From: Streptomyces sp. NRRL B-3428
GTDB lineage: Bacteria; Actinomycetota; Actinomycetes; Streptomycetales; Streptomycetaceae
Reading direction: 5' to 3'
DNA length: 64,000 bases
Assembly (NCBI GenBank): GCA_000721375.1
Contig: JOGW01000004.1
Coordinates: 248,001 to 312,000 of the forward strand
Shown one piece after another: positions 16,329-24,372 of the stretch. A model generated the notes under the pieces. It searched no databases and was not told the origin of the DNA. It worked only from the letters and a program-made list of their open reading frames with translations. The number at the start of each line of letters is the position of its first letter. The stretch's first letter is position 1. A program made the translations under genes and the position numbers.

Positions 16329-17165
16329 TTAGAACGCGGGCTCGACGGCGCCGTCGAACTTGTCCTCGATGTACTTCTTCACCTCGGGCGAGTTCAGGAG
16401 CTTCGCGAGCTTCTTGACGCGCGGGTCGTTCTCCTGGCCCTTCTTGACCACGAGACCGTTGGCGTACGGGTTGCCCTTGGCCGTCTCGAGAGCGATCGCG
16501 TCCTTCTTCGGGCTGAGGTCGGCCTCGACGGCGTAGTTGCCGTTGATCACCGCGGCGTCCACGTCACCGAGCGAGCGCGGCAGCTGGGCGGCCTCGAGCT
16601 CCTTGAACTTCAGGTTCTTGGGGTTCTCGGCGATGTCCGCGGGGGTCGCGTCGAGCGCGGCGTCGTCCTTGAGCTTGATGATGCCGTTGGCGTCGAGCAG
16701 CTTGAGCGCGCGGCCCTCGTTGGTGGTGTCGTTCGGGACGGCGACGGTCGCGCCGTCCTTCAGCTCGTCGAGCTTCTTGATGCTCTTCGAGTAGAGGCCG
16801 AGCGGCTCCAGGTGGACGTCGTTCACCCAGACCAGGTCGGTGCCGTTCTTCTTGTTGAAGTCGTCGAGGTACGGCTTGTGCTGGAAGTAGTTGGCGCCGA
16901 CGGAGCCGTCCTGGGTCGCGGTGTTCGGCAGGACGTAGTCCGTGAACTCCTTGACCTCCAGGTCGAGACCCTCCTTCTTCGCCAGGTTGTCCTTGACGTA
17001 GTTGAGGATGTCGGCGTGCGGGGTCGGGCTGGCGGCGACGATCAGCGGACCGTCGGCGTCGGCGGATCCGGAGCCCGAACCGTTGTCGGAGCCGCAGGCC
17101 GCGAGGCCGAGGGTGAGGGCTCCGGTGGCGAGGACAGCAGCGGTGATCTTGGCAGTGTTACGCAC
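16329..17165 (-). CDS. metQ: MetQ-type methionine-binding lipoprotein, proximal copy
   Basis: The 278-residue protein starts at GTG 17165 with GGAGAAAGG upstream. The signal peptide ends in GLAAC, with lipidated Cys24, followed by a Gly/Ser-rich linker. The mature domain shares long stretches with the distal copy (LEVKEFTDYVLPNTA, NEGRAL, RSLGDVDAAVING). Divergence at many other positions suggests an old duplication, possibly with different ligand preference, for example methionine versus methionine sulfoxide. It lies 95 bp after the permease gene in the metN-metI-metQ-metQ order. Confidence 0.92.
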   Translation of the reverse strand: MRNTAKITAAVLATGALTLGLAACGSDNGSGSGSADADGPLIVAASPTPHADILNYVKDNLAKKEGLDLEVKEFTDYVLPNTATQDGSVGANYFQHKPYLDDFNKKNGTDLVWVNDVHLEPLGLYSKSIKKLDELKDGATVAVPNDTTNEGRALKLLDANGIIKLKDDAALDATPADIAENPKNLKFKELEAAQLPRSLGDVDAAVINGNYAVEADLSPKKDAIALETAKGNPYANGLVVKKGQENDPRVKKLAKLLNSPEVKKYIEDKFDGAVEPAF

Positions 17166-17260
17166 GAAAAGTGCCTTTCTCCAATGGGTGGTGCAACCGG
17201 CGGCAGGCGCCGGGGGCATTGCTGTGACAGAAGGTCTGTGGGGCCGCCGTGAAGCGGGGT

Positions 17261-17998
17261 TCAGGACGCCTTGGTCGGCTCGGCGGCGGCCGCGGGGGCG
17301 GCGCTTCGCAGCAGACGCAGCTTGGGGGCGACGGAGCCGCGGCCCCTGTTGGACAGGGAGCGGGCGGCGTAGTCGCCGGCGAACTGGATGATGGCGATGA
17401 TGACCGCGAGGATAGCCACGGTGATCCACATCATCTGGGATTCGAAACGCTGGTAGCCGTAGCGGTAGGCCAGGTCGCCGAGGCCGCCCGCGCCGAGCGC
17501 GCCCGCCATGGCCGAGTAGCCGATGAGGGCCACGATCGTGGTGGTGGCGCCGGAGACGAGGGACGGCAGGGACTCGGGCACGAGCACCTTGCGTACGACG
17601 GCCCAGGTGTTGCCGCCCATCGACTGCACGGCCTCGACGAGTCCGCCGTCGACCTCGCGTACGGAGGTCTCGACGAGCCGCGCGAAGAACGGGATGGCGC
17701 CGATCGCGAGCGGCACGATGGCCGCGTCCCGGCCGATGGTGGTGCCGACGATGAGCTTGGTGAAGCCCATCAGGGCGACCATCAGGATGATGAACGGCAT
17801 CGAGCGCGTGATGTTCACGATCTGCCCGATGACCTTGTTGACCACCGTGTTCTGCAGCAGGCCGCCCTTGTCCGTGAGGACGATCAGGACGCCGAGCGGC
17901 AGACCGACGGCTATCGCGATCACGGTCGCCCAGCCGACCATGTAGAGGGTGTCCCAGAAGCCCTGTTCGAGCAGCGGCTGCATCTCGTCCCAGGTCAC
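17261..17998 (-). CDS. metI: Methionine ABC transporter permease (MetI)
   Basis: The 245-residue permease has about five hydrophobic spans. The coupling segment EAVQSMGGNTWAVVRKVLVPESLPSL contains the EAA-loop pattern typical of type I importers, which docks on MetN. ATG 17998 overlaps the metN TGA as ATGA, implying translational coupling. The C-terminal tail (RLLRSAAPAAAAEPTKAS) is short and Ala-rich. It forms the membrane channel with a second copy of itself. The start is firmly set by the overlap. Confidence 0.93.
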   Translation of the reverse strand: MTWDEMQPLLEQGFWDTLYMVGWATVIAIAVGLPLGVLIVLTDKGGLLQNTVVNKVIGQIVNITRSMPFIILMVALMGFTKLIVGTTIGRDAAIVPLAIGAIPFFARLVETSVREVDGGLVEAVQSMGGNTWAVVRKVLVPESLPSLVSGATTTIVALIGYSAMAGALGAGGLGDLAYRYGYQRFESQMMWITVAILAVIIAIIQFAGDYAARSLSNRGRGSVAPKLRLLRSAAPAAAAEPTKAS

Positions 17999-19056
17999 TT
18001 CGCGACACCTTCCGTGATGAGCAGCGGGGCGCCCGCCTCGTCGCCGGCCACCTCCACCTGCAGGCCCTGCTCGCGCAGGAAGCCGATGGGTACGACGTTC
18101 TCCTCGTATCGGCCGGGCAGTTCGATCCGCATCCGGCCGATCTGCTTGCCGCCGACGGTGTCCATCGCGGCGCCGAGGATCGAGATGTCGATGTTGTACG
18201 TACGGGAGAGCTGCGAGATGACCGGCTGGGTGGCCGCCTCACCGTGGAAGGTGACATCGACGACCGTGCGGTCCTCGTCGCTGGCCTCGCCGCTGACCGG
18301 GAAGAGGGCGTCGGCGAGCTGCGAGCCGGGGGTGGCGAGCAGTTCGGCGACCGTGCCGGACTCGACGATCCGGCCGCGCTCCATCAGGGCCGCGGAGTCG
18401 CAGATCGTCTTGACGACGTCCATCTCGTGCGTGATCAGGAGGACCGTGAGACCGAGCTGGCGGTTGAGGTCGCGGATCAGCTCAAGGATGGAGCGGGTGG
18501 TCTCGGGGTCGAGGGCGCTGGTGGCTTCGTCGGAGAGCAGCACCTTGGGGTCGCCGGCCAGCGCGCGGGCGATGCCGACGCGCTGCTTCTGGCCGCCGGA
18601 GAGCTGGCTCGGGTAGTTCTTCGCCTTGTCGGCGAGGCCGACCAGGTCGAGCAGTTCGAGCGCCTTGCGGGAGCGCTCCTTGGCGGGGACTCCGAGGATC
18701 TCGAGCGGCACCTCTACGTTGCCCTGCACGGTGCGCGAGGACAGCAGGTTGAAGTGCTGGAAGACCATGCCGATCCTGCTGCGCGCCTCGCGCAGCTCAC
18801 GGCCGGCCCGCGGGCCCTTGCCGGCGAGCGCCGTGAGGTCGACGCCGTCGACCGTCACCGTGCCGGAGGTGGGCTTCTCCAGGAGGTTGATGCAGCGGAT
18901 CAGGGAGGACTTGCCGGCGCCGGACTGGCCGATGACGCCGAACACCTCGCCCTCGCGCACCTGGAGGTCGACTCCGTCGAGGGCGGTTACTTCACGACCG
19001 CGTGAGCGGTAGACCTTGGTCAGGCCGGAAGTGGTGATCACTGGGGGTTCCGTCAC
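17995..19056 (-). CDS. metN: Methionine ABC transporter ATPase with NIL regulatory domain (MetN)
   Basis: The 353-residue ATPase has Walker A GQSGAGKSS, signature LSGGQKQR and Walker B VLLSDEATSALD with the catalytic Glu. The C-terminal 100 residues (VVDVTFHGEAATQPVISQLSRTYNIDISI) are the NIL domain, the ACT-like module that binds methionine and inhibits transport in MetN proteins. GTG 19056 is preferred; GTG 19083 is also in frame, and neither has a clear ribosome site. It is the first gene of the methionine operon. Confidence 0.92.
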   Translation of the reverse strand: MTEPPVITTSGLTKVYRSRGREVTALDGVDLQVREGEVFGVIGQSGAGKSSLIRCINLLEKPTSGTVTVDGVDLTALAGKGPRAGRELREARSRIGMVFQHFNLLSSRTVQGNVEVPLEILGVPAKERSRKALELLDLVGLADKAKNYPSQLSGGQKQRVGIARALAGDPKVLLSDEATSALDPETTRSILELIRDLNRQLGLTVLLITHEMDVVKTICDSAALMERGRIVESGTVAELLATPGSQLADALFPVSGEASDEDRTVVDVTFHGEAATQPVISQLSRTYNIDISILGAAMDTVGGKQIGRMRIELPGRYEENVVPIGFLREQGLQVEVAGDEAGAPLLITEGVAK

Positions 19057-19458
19057 TGTCGAGTGCGCGGCGCGGGTGTGCACCGGGCACGGGGCATTTC
19101 TTCTTCGGAAGACTTCGGAAGACTTCGCAATCCGTGCACGTCTGCGTCACGGCAGCGAAGTGCCGTACATCAGCGGGAAGTTCGTCGTGCGCGGGGGCCG
19201 GCTCGATCCGGATGACTCGAAGTCATCGGACACGGCTCAGCTGTCTCGCTTCGGGGCGCGAGGCGTGGTGCAGGGGCCCTCTAGAAGGCGCGCATTCGAC
19301 ACATACAACGAGCACCGGGCGTCATCATCGCCTCGGTCGCAAGGGTGCGGCTGCTCGTCGTGGTCATGTGCTCAAGTAAAGCAGACAGGCCTACGAGCGG
19401 ATCACGGGTGTCCGTATAGCGGACAGTCTCGGTCACAGAACGGACATCCGTGAGCGGC
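19057..19458 (-). promoter_or_regulatory. 400-bp leader/promoter region before metN with several hairpins
   Basis: No gene is seen. Going toward metN in minus-strand sense, the region holds CTCGC...GCGAG near 19240-19262, GATGACT-TCG-AGTCATC (19211-19227), and a tandem 10-bp CTTCGGAAGA repeat (about 19103-19128) that can itself pair. It may be a structured regulatory leader. It lacks the conserved GGCAACC of SAM-I/SAM-IV riboswitches, so I do not call one. Confidence 0.4.
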
Positions 19459-20118
19459 TCAGTCCAGGGTCGTGATCTGGGTCGTGATCTCCACACCACC
19501 GTCGATGGCCTGCGCGGACACGGCCGACAGGTCCTGCACGACGTGATCGGCGGACAGCTCGTCGGCGGTGTGCGTTGTGGTCAACGCCACGGTGACCATG
19601 CCCGCGGCGCGACCCGCGGCGAGGCCGGCCGGTGCGTCCTCGAAGACCACACAGCGCGCCGGATCGACGCCGAGGCGCTGCGCGGCGAGCAGGAACGGCT
19701 CCGGGTGCGGCTTGCCCTGGCTGATGTCGTTGGCGGCGATCATCACCGGGAAGTCGATGCCCACCTCGTGCAGCCGCGCCTCGGCCAGCGGGCGGGTCGC
19801 GGAGGTCACCACGGCCCAGCGCTCGCGCGGCAGCGAGGTCAGCAGCTCCTTGGTGCCGGGCAGCAGGACCACACCGCCGGGAACGTCCTCCACCTCCAGC
19901 TGCTCGATCCGGTCGAGCGCCTCGGCGATCTTCTCCTCGGGCAGCAGATCGGCGATGATCTCGACCGCCGGGCGCCCGTGCAGTTCCACACGCGCGAAGT
20001 CCTCGGCGGTGATCCCGTACTCCTCGGCCCAGCGCCGCCAGCAGCGGTACACGGACTCCATGGAGGAAATGAGAGTTCCGTCGTTGTCGAACAGGAGGGC
20101 TTCGGCCTGGATCTTCAT
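19459..20118 (-). CDS. HAD-family sugar-phosphate phosphatase-like protein
   Basis: The 219-residue protein has HAD motif I FDNDGTLI (nucleophile and acid Asp), motif II VVTSAT, lysine motif GKPHPEPF and motif IV VFEDAPAGLAAG. The helical cap after motif I and the GKPHPEPF segment resemble small sugar-phosphate phosphatases (glycerol-3-phosphate, 2-deoxyglucose-6-phosphate or beta-phosphoglucomutase-like). It would hydrolyse small phosphate esters in the cytoplasm. ATG 20118 is chosen; upstream frame extension is compositionally poor. It is divergent from the membrane protein at 20214. Confidence 0.85.
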   Translation of the reverse strand: MKIQAEALLFDNDGTLISSMESVYRCWRRWAEEYGITAEDFARVELHGRPAVEIIADLLPEEKIAEALDRIEQLEVEDVPGGVVLLPGTKELLTSLPRERWAVVTSATRPLAEARLHEVGIDFPVMIAANDISQGKPHPEPFLLAAQRLGVDPARCVVFEDAPAGLAAGRAAGMVTVALTTTHTADELSADHVVQDLSAVSAQAIDGGVEITTQITTLD

Positions 20119-20213
20119 GGTTTCGACCCTAAGCGGGAGCGCCGACGGATCGCGACCGGGTAGGCGTCGGGCCCGGCGGCAGCGGGCCGTTTGGGCCGTA
20201 ATAGGCTCCCAGC

Positions 20214-20573
20214 ATGCTTGACGCCCTGACGATCGCGACCTCCGTGGCCGCGCTCGCCCTCGCCGCATGGTGCGGTTTCGCCGCCTTGCGTGACCAACCG
20301 ACCAAGGACTGGCACTTCATCGGGATGGCCGTGGTCACCCTGCTCACCGTGGTCCAGCTGATCGTGGGCATCGTGCAGCTGGCGGGCGGCGAGGAGCCCG
20401 CGCAGGGCACGACACTGTTCGTCGCGTATCTGATCGGCGCGGCCTGTGCCGTTCCCGCGGTTGCCTTCATGTCGCTTGCCGAGCGCACCCGTTGGGGCAG
20501 CGCCACCGTCGCGGCCGGCGCCGTGGTGCTCGCCGTGCTCGAGGTGCGGCTCTATGACATCTGGAGTGGCTGA
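20214..20573 (+). CDS. Small four-span membrane protein
   Basis: The 119-residue protein is almost wholly hydrophobic, with about four predicted spans at roughly residues 3-24, 37-57, 66-86 and 96-112, and a WHF motif between the first two. No signal peptide or catalytic motif is seen, and I do not recognise the family. The next gene starts one base after its stop, so the two likely form a membrane pair. Confidence 0.75.
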   Translation: MLDALTIATSVAALALAAWCGFAALRDQPTKDWHFIGMAVVTLLTVVQLIVGIVQLAGGEEPAQGTTLFVAYLIGAACAVPAVAFMSLAERTRWGSATVAAGAVVLAVLEVRLYDIWSG

Positions 20574-20574
20574 C

Positions 20575-20991
20575 ATGGGTGAACGCACGCAGCGCACGAA
20601 GCTGATCGGCGGCCCCGGCATGCTGCTCGTCTGGCTTTACGGCGTGATGGTGGTCGGCGCGGTCTCGCGCTCGGCTTACCAGATCTCCACCGAGTTCGAC
20701 CGCGCACCGCTCGCCTACTCGCTCTCGGCGATCGCGGCCCTGGTGTACGCGTTCATCACGTACACCCTGGTCCGCGGCGGCGAGAAGGCCCGCAGGGCTG
20801 CGCTCGCCTGCTGCGGCGCCGAGCTGGTGGGCGTCCTGGTCGTCGGTACGTGGACGCTGGTGGAGCCGTCCGCGTTCCCCGACGCCACGGTGTGGTCCGA
20901 CTTCGGGATGGGCTATCTGTTCATCCCGGTGCTGCTGCCGCTCACCGCGATCTTCTGGCTGCGCCGGGCCCGTACCGCCGCAGCCGTCTGA
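20575..20991 (+). CDS. Small multi-span membrane protein, partner of upstream gene
   Basis: The 138-residue product has about four spans and a short basic N-terminus (MGERTQRTKL). ATG 20575 lies one base after the upstream stop and has GGAG 8 bp before it inside the upstream gene, pointing to coupled translation. A C-terminal LRRARTAAAV tail ends the protein. The pair is probably a conserved Streptomyces membrane module of unknown role. Confidence 0.75.
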   Translation: MGERTQRTKLIGGPGMLLVWLYGVMVVGAVSRSAYQISTEFDRAPLAYSLSAIAALVYAFITYTLVRGGEKARRAALACCGAELVGVLVVGTWTLVEPSAFPDATVWSDFGMGYLFIPVLLPLTAIFWLRRARTAAAV

Positions 20992-21005
20992 GGATCAGTC
21001 CGTGA

Positions 21006-21509
21006 TCAGGCGCTGGCGGCATAGGCCGCCGGTTCCGCGTCCTTGGCGAGCGTCACCAGTGTCAGCCGGTCGCTGACCGCCTCGGTCGCCACGGGTACGT
21101 AGCCGTGCTTGCGGTAGAGCATCAGGTTGTTCTCCGAGCGATGGCCCGTGAACAGCTGGTAGTGCTTGACCGCGCCGGCCGCCAGAAGCCGCTCCTCGAC
21201 CGCGATCAGAAGCCGGCCCCCCAGACCGTGCCGCTGCATCCGCGGATGCACGATGAGCTTGTTGATACGCGCCGTTCCGTCCGTGCCGATCACGCCGCGC
21301 ACCGAGGCCACGACCTCGGTGCCGAGCCGGGCCACCAGGACGGTGCCGCCGACCAGTTCGGCCTTGATGGAGTCGAGCGGCTGGGTGAGCGGCTCGATCG
21401 AGTAGTCCCCATAAAGCTCTGCCTCGCTCTGGTAGCAGAGGTACTGCAGTTTGAGGATCTGCTCGGCGTCCTGCTCCGTCGCCGCAGAGATGGTCACGCT
21501 CATGCCCAT
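21006..21509 (-). CDS. GNAT N-acetyltransferase
   Basis: The 167-residue protein has GNAT motif A at RMQRHGLGGRLLIAVEE and a C-terminal LYRKHGYVPV segment typical of the fold's last strands. ATG 21509 has GGGAGG 9 bp upstream. An in-frame GTG at 21530 overlaps the sigma-factor stop as GTGA, so either start leaves the two genes in one transcript. That coupling suggests that the acetyltransferase is co-produced with the sigma factor. Substrate unknown. Confidence 0.82.
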   Translation of the reverse strand: MGMSVTISAATEQDAEQILKLQYLCYQSEAELYGDYSIEPLTQPLDSIKAELVGGTVLVARLGTEVVASVRGVIGTDGTARINKLIVHPRMQRHGLGGRLLIAVEERLLAAGAVKHYQLFTGHRSENNLMLYRKHGYVPVATEAVSDRLTLVTLAKDAEPAAYAASA

Positions 21510-21526
21510 GTGTGCATGCCTCCCGC

Positions 21527-22066
21527 TCACCTGTCCGCCGGTTGCCTCAAGCGCACCTTTCCCCTCCGGTCAGGTGCCGCAACCTCCGCCGCGAGGATTC
21601 TGCGCAGACAACCCAGGCATCGGGAACGTTCCGGCCCCAGACTTCCCTGTGAGATACCCAACTCCCCTGCGATCTCACGGTAGGTGAGGTCTTCCCTCGA
21701 CAGCAGCGCGGCCAGGATCTGCGGGCATCTTCCGGGCAGTCGACGCACGGCCTCGTGCAGGGCACGGCGGTGTTCGGCGCGCAGGGCGAGGCGTTCGGGG
21801 CAGGAGTCGATGGCCGCGGCCGGTTCGCCGCCCTCGTATCGCGTCTCGATCCTCGCCGTACGGCGCAGACTGCGGGCCTCGCCGCGGACGGTGCTGCGCA
21901 GCCAGTCGGCGGGTGCCGGCGGCGGGCCGACCTCCTGGATCCGTTCCAACAGGCGCAGCCAGACGGCCTGTTCGAGATCGCCCGGCTCGATGCCCGCGGA
22001 CGCCTCCGCGGCGGCCTCAGCGGTGAGCAGGGGGCGCAGCTCGTGCAGAAGATCGGTGGTGTTCAT
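21527..22066 (-). CDS. Sigma-70-like (ECF-type) RNA polymerase sigma factor
   Basis: The 179-residue protein resembles a small sigma factor. The C-terminal region 4 (LTYREIAGELGISQGSLGPERSRCLGCLRRIL) is a clear helix-turn-helix that reads -35 elements. The N-terminal half has a region-2-like acidic helix (EPGDLEQAVWLRLLER) but is weakly conserved. No anti-sigma gene lies next to it; the coupled downstream gene is an acetyltransferase. ATG 22066 is used. The target promoters are unknown. Confidence 0.75.
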   Translation of the reverse strand: MNTTDLLHELRPLLTAEAAAEASAGIEPGDLEQAVWLRLLERIQEVGPPPAPADWLRSTVRGEARSLRRTARIETRYEGGEPAAAIDSCPERLALRAEHRRALHEAVRRLPGRCPQILAALLSREDLTYREIAGELGISQGSLGPERSRCLGCLRRILAAEVAAPDRRGKVRLRQPADR

Positions 22067-22175
22067 GCAGCTCAGGACAGCACCGCCCCGGCGGCGAGTT
22101 GCCGGGACGGCGCGAGATCACCCGCACTGGGCTTACCGCCCGAGGGTGTTGACGATCACCCCTTACGCACAGGGA

Positions 22176-23345
22176 TCAGCTCTTGGTGAAGTCGGCGGCC
22201 GCGAGCAGCCCCGTGTCGGCGTTGTCGGTGAAGATCCCGTCGATGCCCGTCTCGAACCAGACCTTGAAGGCACCGAAGGCGTCCCCGTAGTCGTTCGGGT
22301 TGGTGCCGCGCCGGAATTCGGCCGGCAGGAAGCTGTTCTCGTTGCGCATCGTGTACGGGTGCAGGACGAGCCCCTCGGCGTGGGCGTCGCGCACCAGCGT
22401 GGTCGGCCGGGTCAGCTTGCCCGCGGCGTCCCGGGGAATGATCAGGTCGAGCGTGGGGCCGATGCCCTGGGCGTACGAGGCGATCCACTTCAGGCCCTCG
22501 GGTTTGACCAGATCGGCGACCGTCCGCGGATCGCCGGCCTGGACGAAGTCCCACGGCCGGGACGCGGCGGCGGAGAAGAGAACCACGCGCGGGGCCTCCA
22601 CCAGCCTGCTCAGCCGCTGGATGCTGCTCGGCTCGAAGGACTGCAGGAAGTTCGGCGCGTGCTTCTTGTGCCGGCCGTACTTGCGCAGCAGTTTCGCAAG
22701 CGGCTCCTCGATGCCCAGGCCGATCCCGCGGAAGTACGTGGGGTGCTTGGTCTCGATGTGCAGCCAGACCTCACGCCCGCGCCTGCGGCCCTCGCGCTCG
22801 GCCCACTGCAGGACCTCCTCCAGGGTGGGGATCTCCCAGCGGCCGTCGTAGAGGGTGTTCTCCTGGCGGGTGCCGGGGATGCGCTCCTTGGCGCGCAGGG
22901 TCTTCAGCTCGGCGAGCGTGAAGTCCTCGGTGAACCAGCCCGTGTACGAGACGCCGTCGACGCTCTTGGTCGTCTTGCGTGCGGCGAACTCGGCGTGGTC
23001 GGCGACGTCCGTCGTCCCCGTGATGTCGTTCTCATGACGGCATACAAGGTGGCCGTCCTTGGTCGGCACCAGATCCTGCTCGATCACATGCGCGCCCATG
23101 TCGAGCGCCAACTGGTAGGAGCCGAGGGTGTGCTCGGGCCGGTAGCCGCTCGCGCCTCGGTGCGCGATCACGGTCGGCACCGGCAGCGCTCTGTAGCCGC
23201 GGCCATGGCCCCGGCGCTCGTCGGCGCTCGCGGAGGGCGCCGCGCCCAGCGCGGCGGCGCCCGCGCCGAGGAGCGCGCCGGCCATCAGCGCACGCCGTCC
23301 GGGTCCGCTGCCCTGCTGCTGCTCGTTCGCCTTGTGCTGCGTCAT
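22176..23345 (-). CDS. glpQ: Secreted glycerophosphodiester phosphodiesterase
   Basis: The 389-residue protein has a long signal peptide with an RR pair (GPGRRALMAGALLGAGAAALG), consistent with Tat export. The catalytic core begins VIAHRGASGYRPEHTLGSYQLAL with the conserved H-R-G-A and E-H-T, continues with EQDLVPTKDGHLVCRHE and ends near DGIFTDNADTG. It hydrolyses glycerophosphodiesters to glycerol-3-phosphate and an alcohol outside the cell, useful for phosphate and carbon scavenging. ATG 23345 has a GGAAGG ribosome site. No PHO-box-like GTTCACC repeats were seen upstream. Confidence 0.92.
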   Translation of the reverse strand: MTQHKANEQQQGSGPGRRALMAGALLGAGAAALGAAPSASADERRGHGRGYRALPVPTVIAHRGASGYRPEHTLGSYQLALDMGAHVIEQDLVPTKDGHLVCRHENDITGTTDVADHAEFAARKTTKSVDGVSYTGWFTEDFTLAELKTLRAKERIPGTRQENTLYDGRWEIPTLEEVLQWAEREGRRRGREVWLHIETKHPTYFRGIGLGIEEPLAKLLRKYGRHKKHAPNFLQSFEPSSIQRLSRLVEAPRVVLFSAAASRPWDFVQAGDPRTVADLVKPEGLKWIASYAQGIGPTLDLIIPRDAAGKLTRPTTLVRDAHAEGLVLHPYTMRNENSFLPAEFRRGTNPNDYGDAFGAFKVWFETGIDGIFTDNADTGLLAAADFTKS

Positions 23346-23646
23346 TGAGGTCCTTCCTACGTCGTACGAAGAGGTACGTGCGTAAGGGATCAGCAGTACG
23401 TGCCCGTACGAGGAGTGGTAACCGTCCGTCTGTGATGTCCCGCACCTGCCAACGCGAGTCACCGATGCTAGGGCGCTCGATGTGACGAAGGGGAGCCTCT
23501 GAAACCAACGCGTCGCAAACTCAGCGCAAAGGCACGTCAACACTGCGTATCCACGTGATGAACCCGACTCGCGACGACAGCGCAACCGCGAGTATCGTCC
23601 TCACCTGCACTGACAACCCCACCAGCCTTTGACACCGGAGGACTCG
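23346..23646. promoter_or_regulatory. 301-bp divergent promoter region, glpQ / plsC-like
   Basis: The region contains GTACG-type elements clustered near glpQ: GTCGTACGAAGAGGTACGTGC (about 23361-23381) and AGTACGTGCCCGTACGAGG (about 23395-23413), which give direct and inverted GTACGTGC copies. They may be an operator. No other gene or strong sigma-70 promoter was recognised. Confidence 0.35.
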
Positions 23647-24318
23647 TTGTCCCGCTTCACCCTCATCAAGGCAGTACTCGGCCCGGTCCTGCGCCTGATG
23701 TTCCGCCCACGGGTGGAGGGTGCCGAGAACATTCCGGGAACGGGGCCCGTGATTCTCGCGGGCAACCACCTCACGTTCATCGACTCGATGATCATGCCGC
23801 TCTGTCTGAAGCGGCAGGTCTTCTTCATCGGCAAGGACGAGTACGTGACCGGGAAGGGCGTCAAGGGCCGGGTCATGGCCTGGTTCTTCTCCGGCACCGG
23901 CATGATCCCCGTCGACCGTGACGGCGGGCGCGGCGGCGTCGCCGCGCTGATGACCGGCCGGCGCGTGCTCGAGGAGGGCAAGGTCTTCTCGATCTACCCC
24001 GAGGGCACCCGCTCCCCCGACGGCCGTCTGTACCGCGGCCGTACCGGTATCGCCCGCCTCACGCTCATGACGGGCGCGCCCGTGGTGCCGTTCGCGATGA
24101 TCGGCACGGACAAGGTCCAGCCCAGCGGTGCCGGACTGCCGCGCCCGGGTCGCGTGACGGTGCGCTTCGGCGAGCCGATGGAGTTCTCGCGGTACGAGGG
24201 CATGGACCGTGACCGATACGTCCTGCGGGCCGTGACGGACTCGGTGATGTCCGAGGTGCTCGCGCTGTCCGGTCAGGAGTACGTGGACATGTACGCGACC
24301 AAGGCGAAGGCCGCCTGA
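23647..24318 (+). CDS. plsC: 1-acyl-sn-glycerol-3-phosphate acyltransferase-like (PlsC family)
   Basis: The 223-residue protein has the acyltransferase HX4D motif (NHLTFIDS, about residues 40-47) and the glycerol-phosphate-binding FSIYPEGTRSPDG near residue 115. PlsC enzymes acylate lysophosphatidic acid to phosphatidic acid at the inner membrane face. TTG 23647 is chosen because it has GGAGG 5 bp upstream; a TTG at 23629 is in frame but lacks one. It is convergent with the protease gene across a strong terminator. Confidence 0.88.
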   Translation: MSRFTLIKAVLGPVLRLMFRPRVEGAENIPGTGPVILAGNHLTFIDSMIMPLCLKRQVFFIGKDEYVTGKGVKGRVMAWFFSGTGMIPVDRDGGRGGVAALMTGRRVLEEGKVFSIYPEGTRSPDGRLYRGRTGIARLTLMTGAPVVPFAMIGTDKVQPSGAGLPRPGRVTVRFGEPMEFSRYEGMDRDRYVLRAVTDSVMSEVLALSGQEYVDMYATKAKAA

Positions 24319-24339
24319 GACCGACCCTGCTTTTGCCCG

Positions 24340-24366
24340 GAGCGCCCGCGATTCTCGCGGGCGCTC
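24340..24366. terminator. Bidirectional terminator
   Basis: GAGCGCCCGCGA and TCGCGGGCGCTC form a perfect 12-bp stem with a TTC loop between the convergent acyltransferase and protease genes. Confidence 0.85.
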
Positions 24367-24372
24367 TCGCGT

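Noticed and set aside
19057..19458. SAM riboswitch before metN
   Set aside because: The conserved GGCAACC and neighbouring core are missing; only unspecific hairpins remain.
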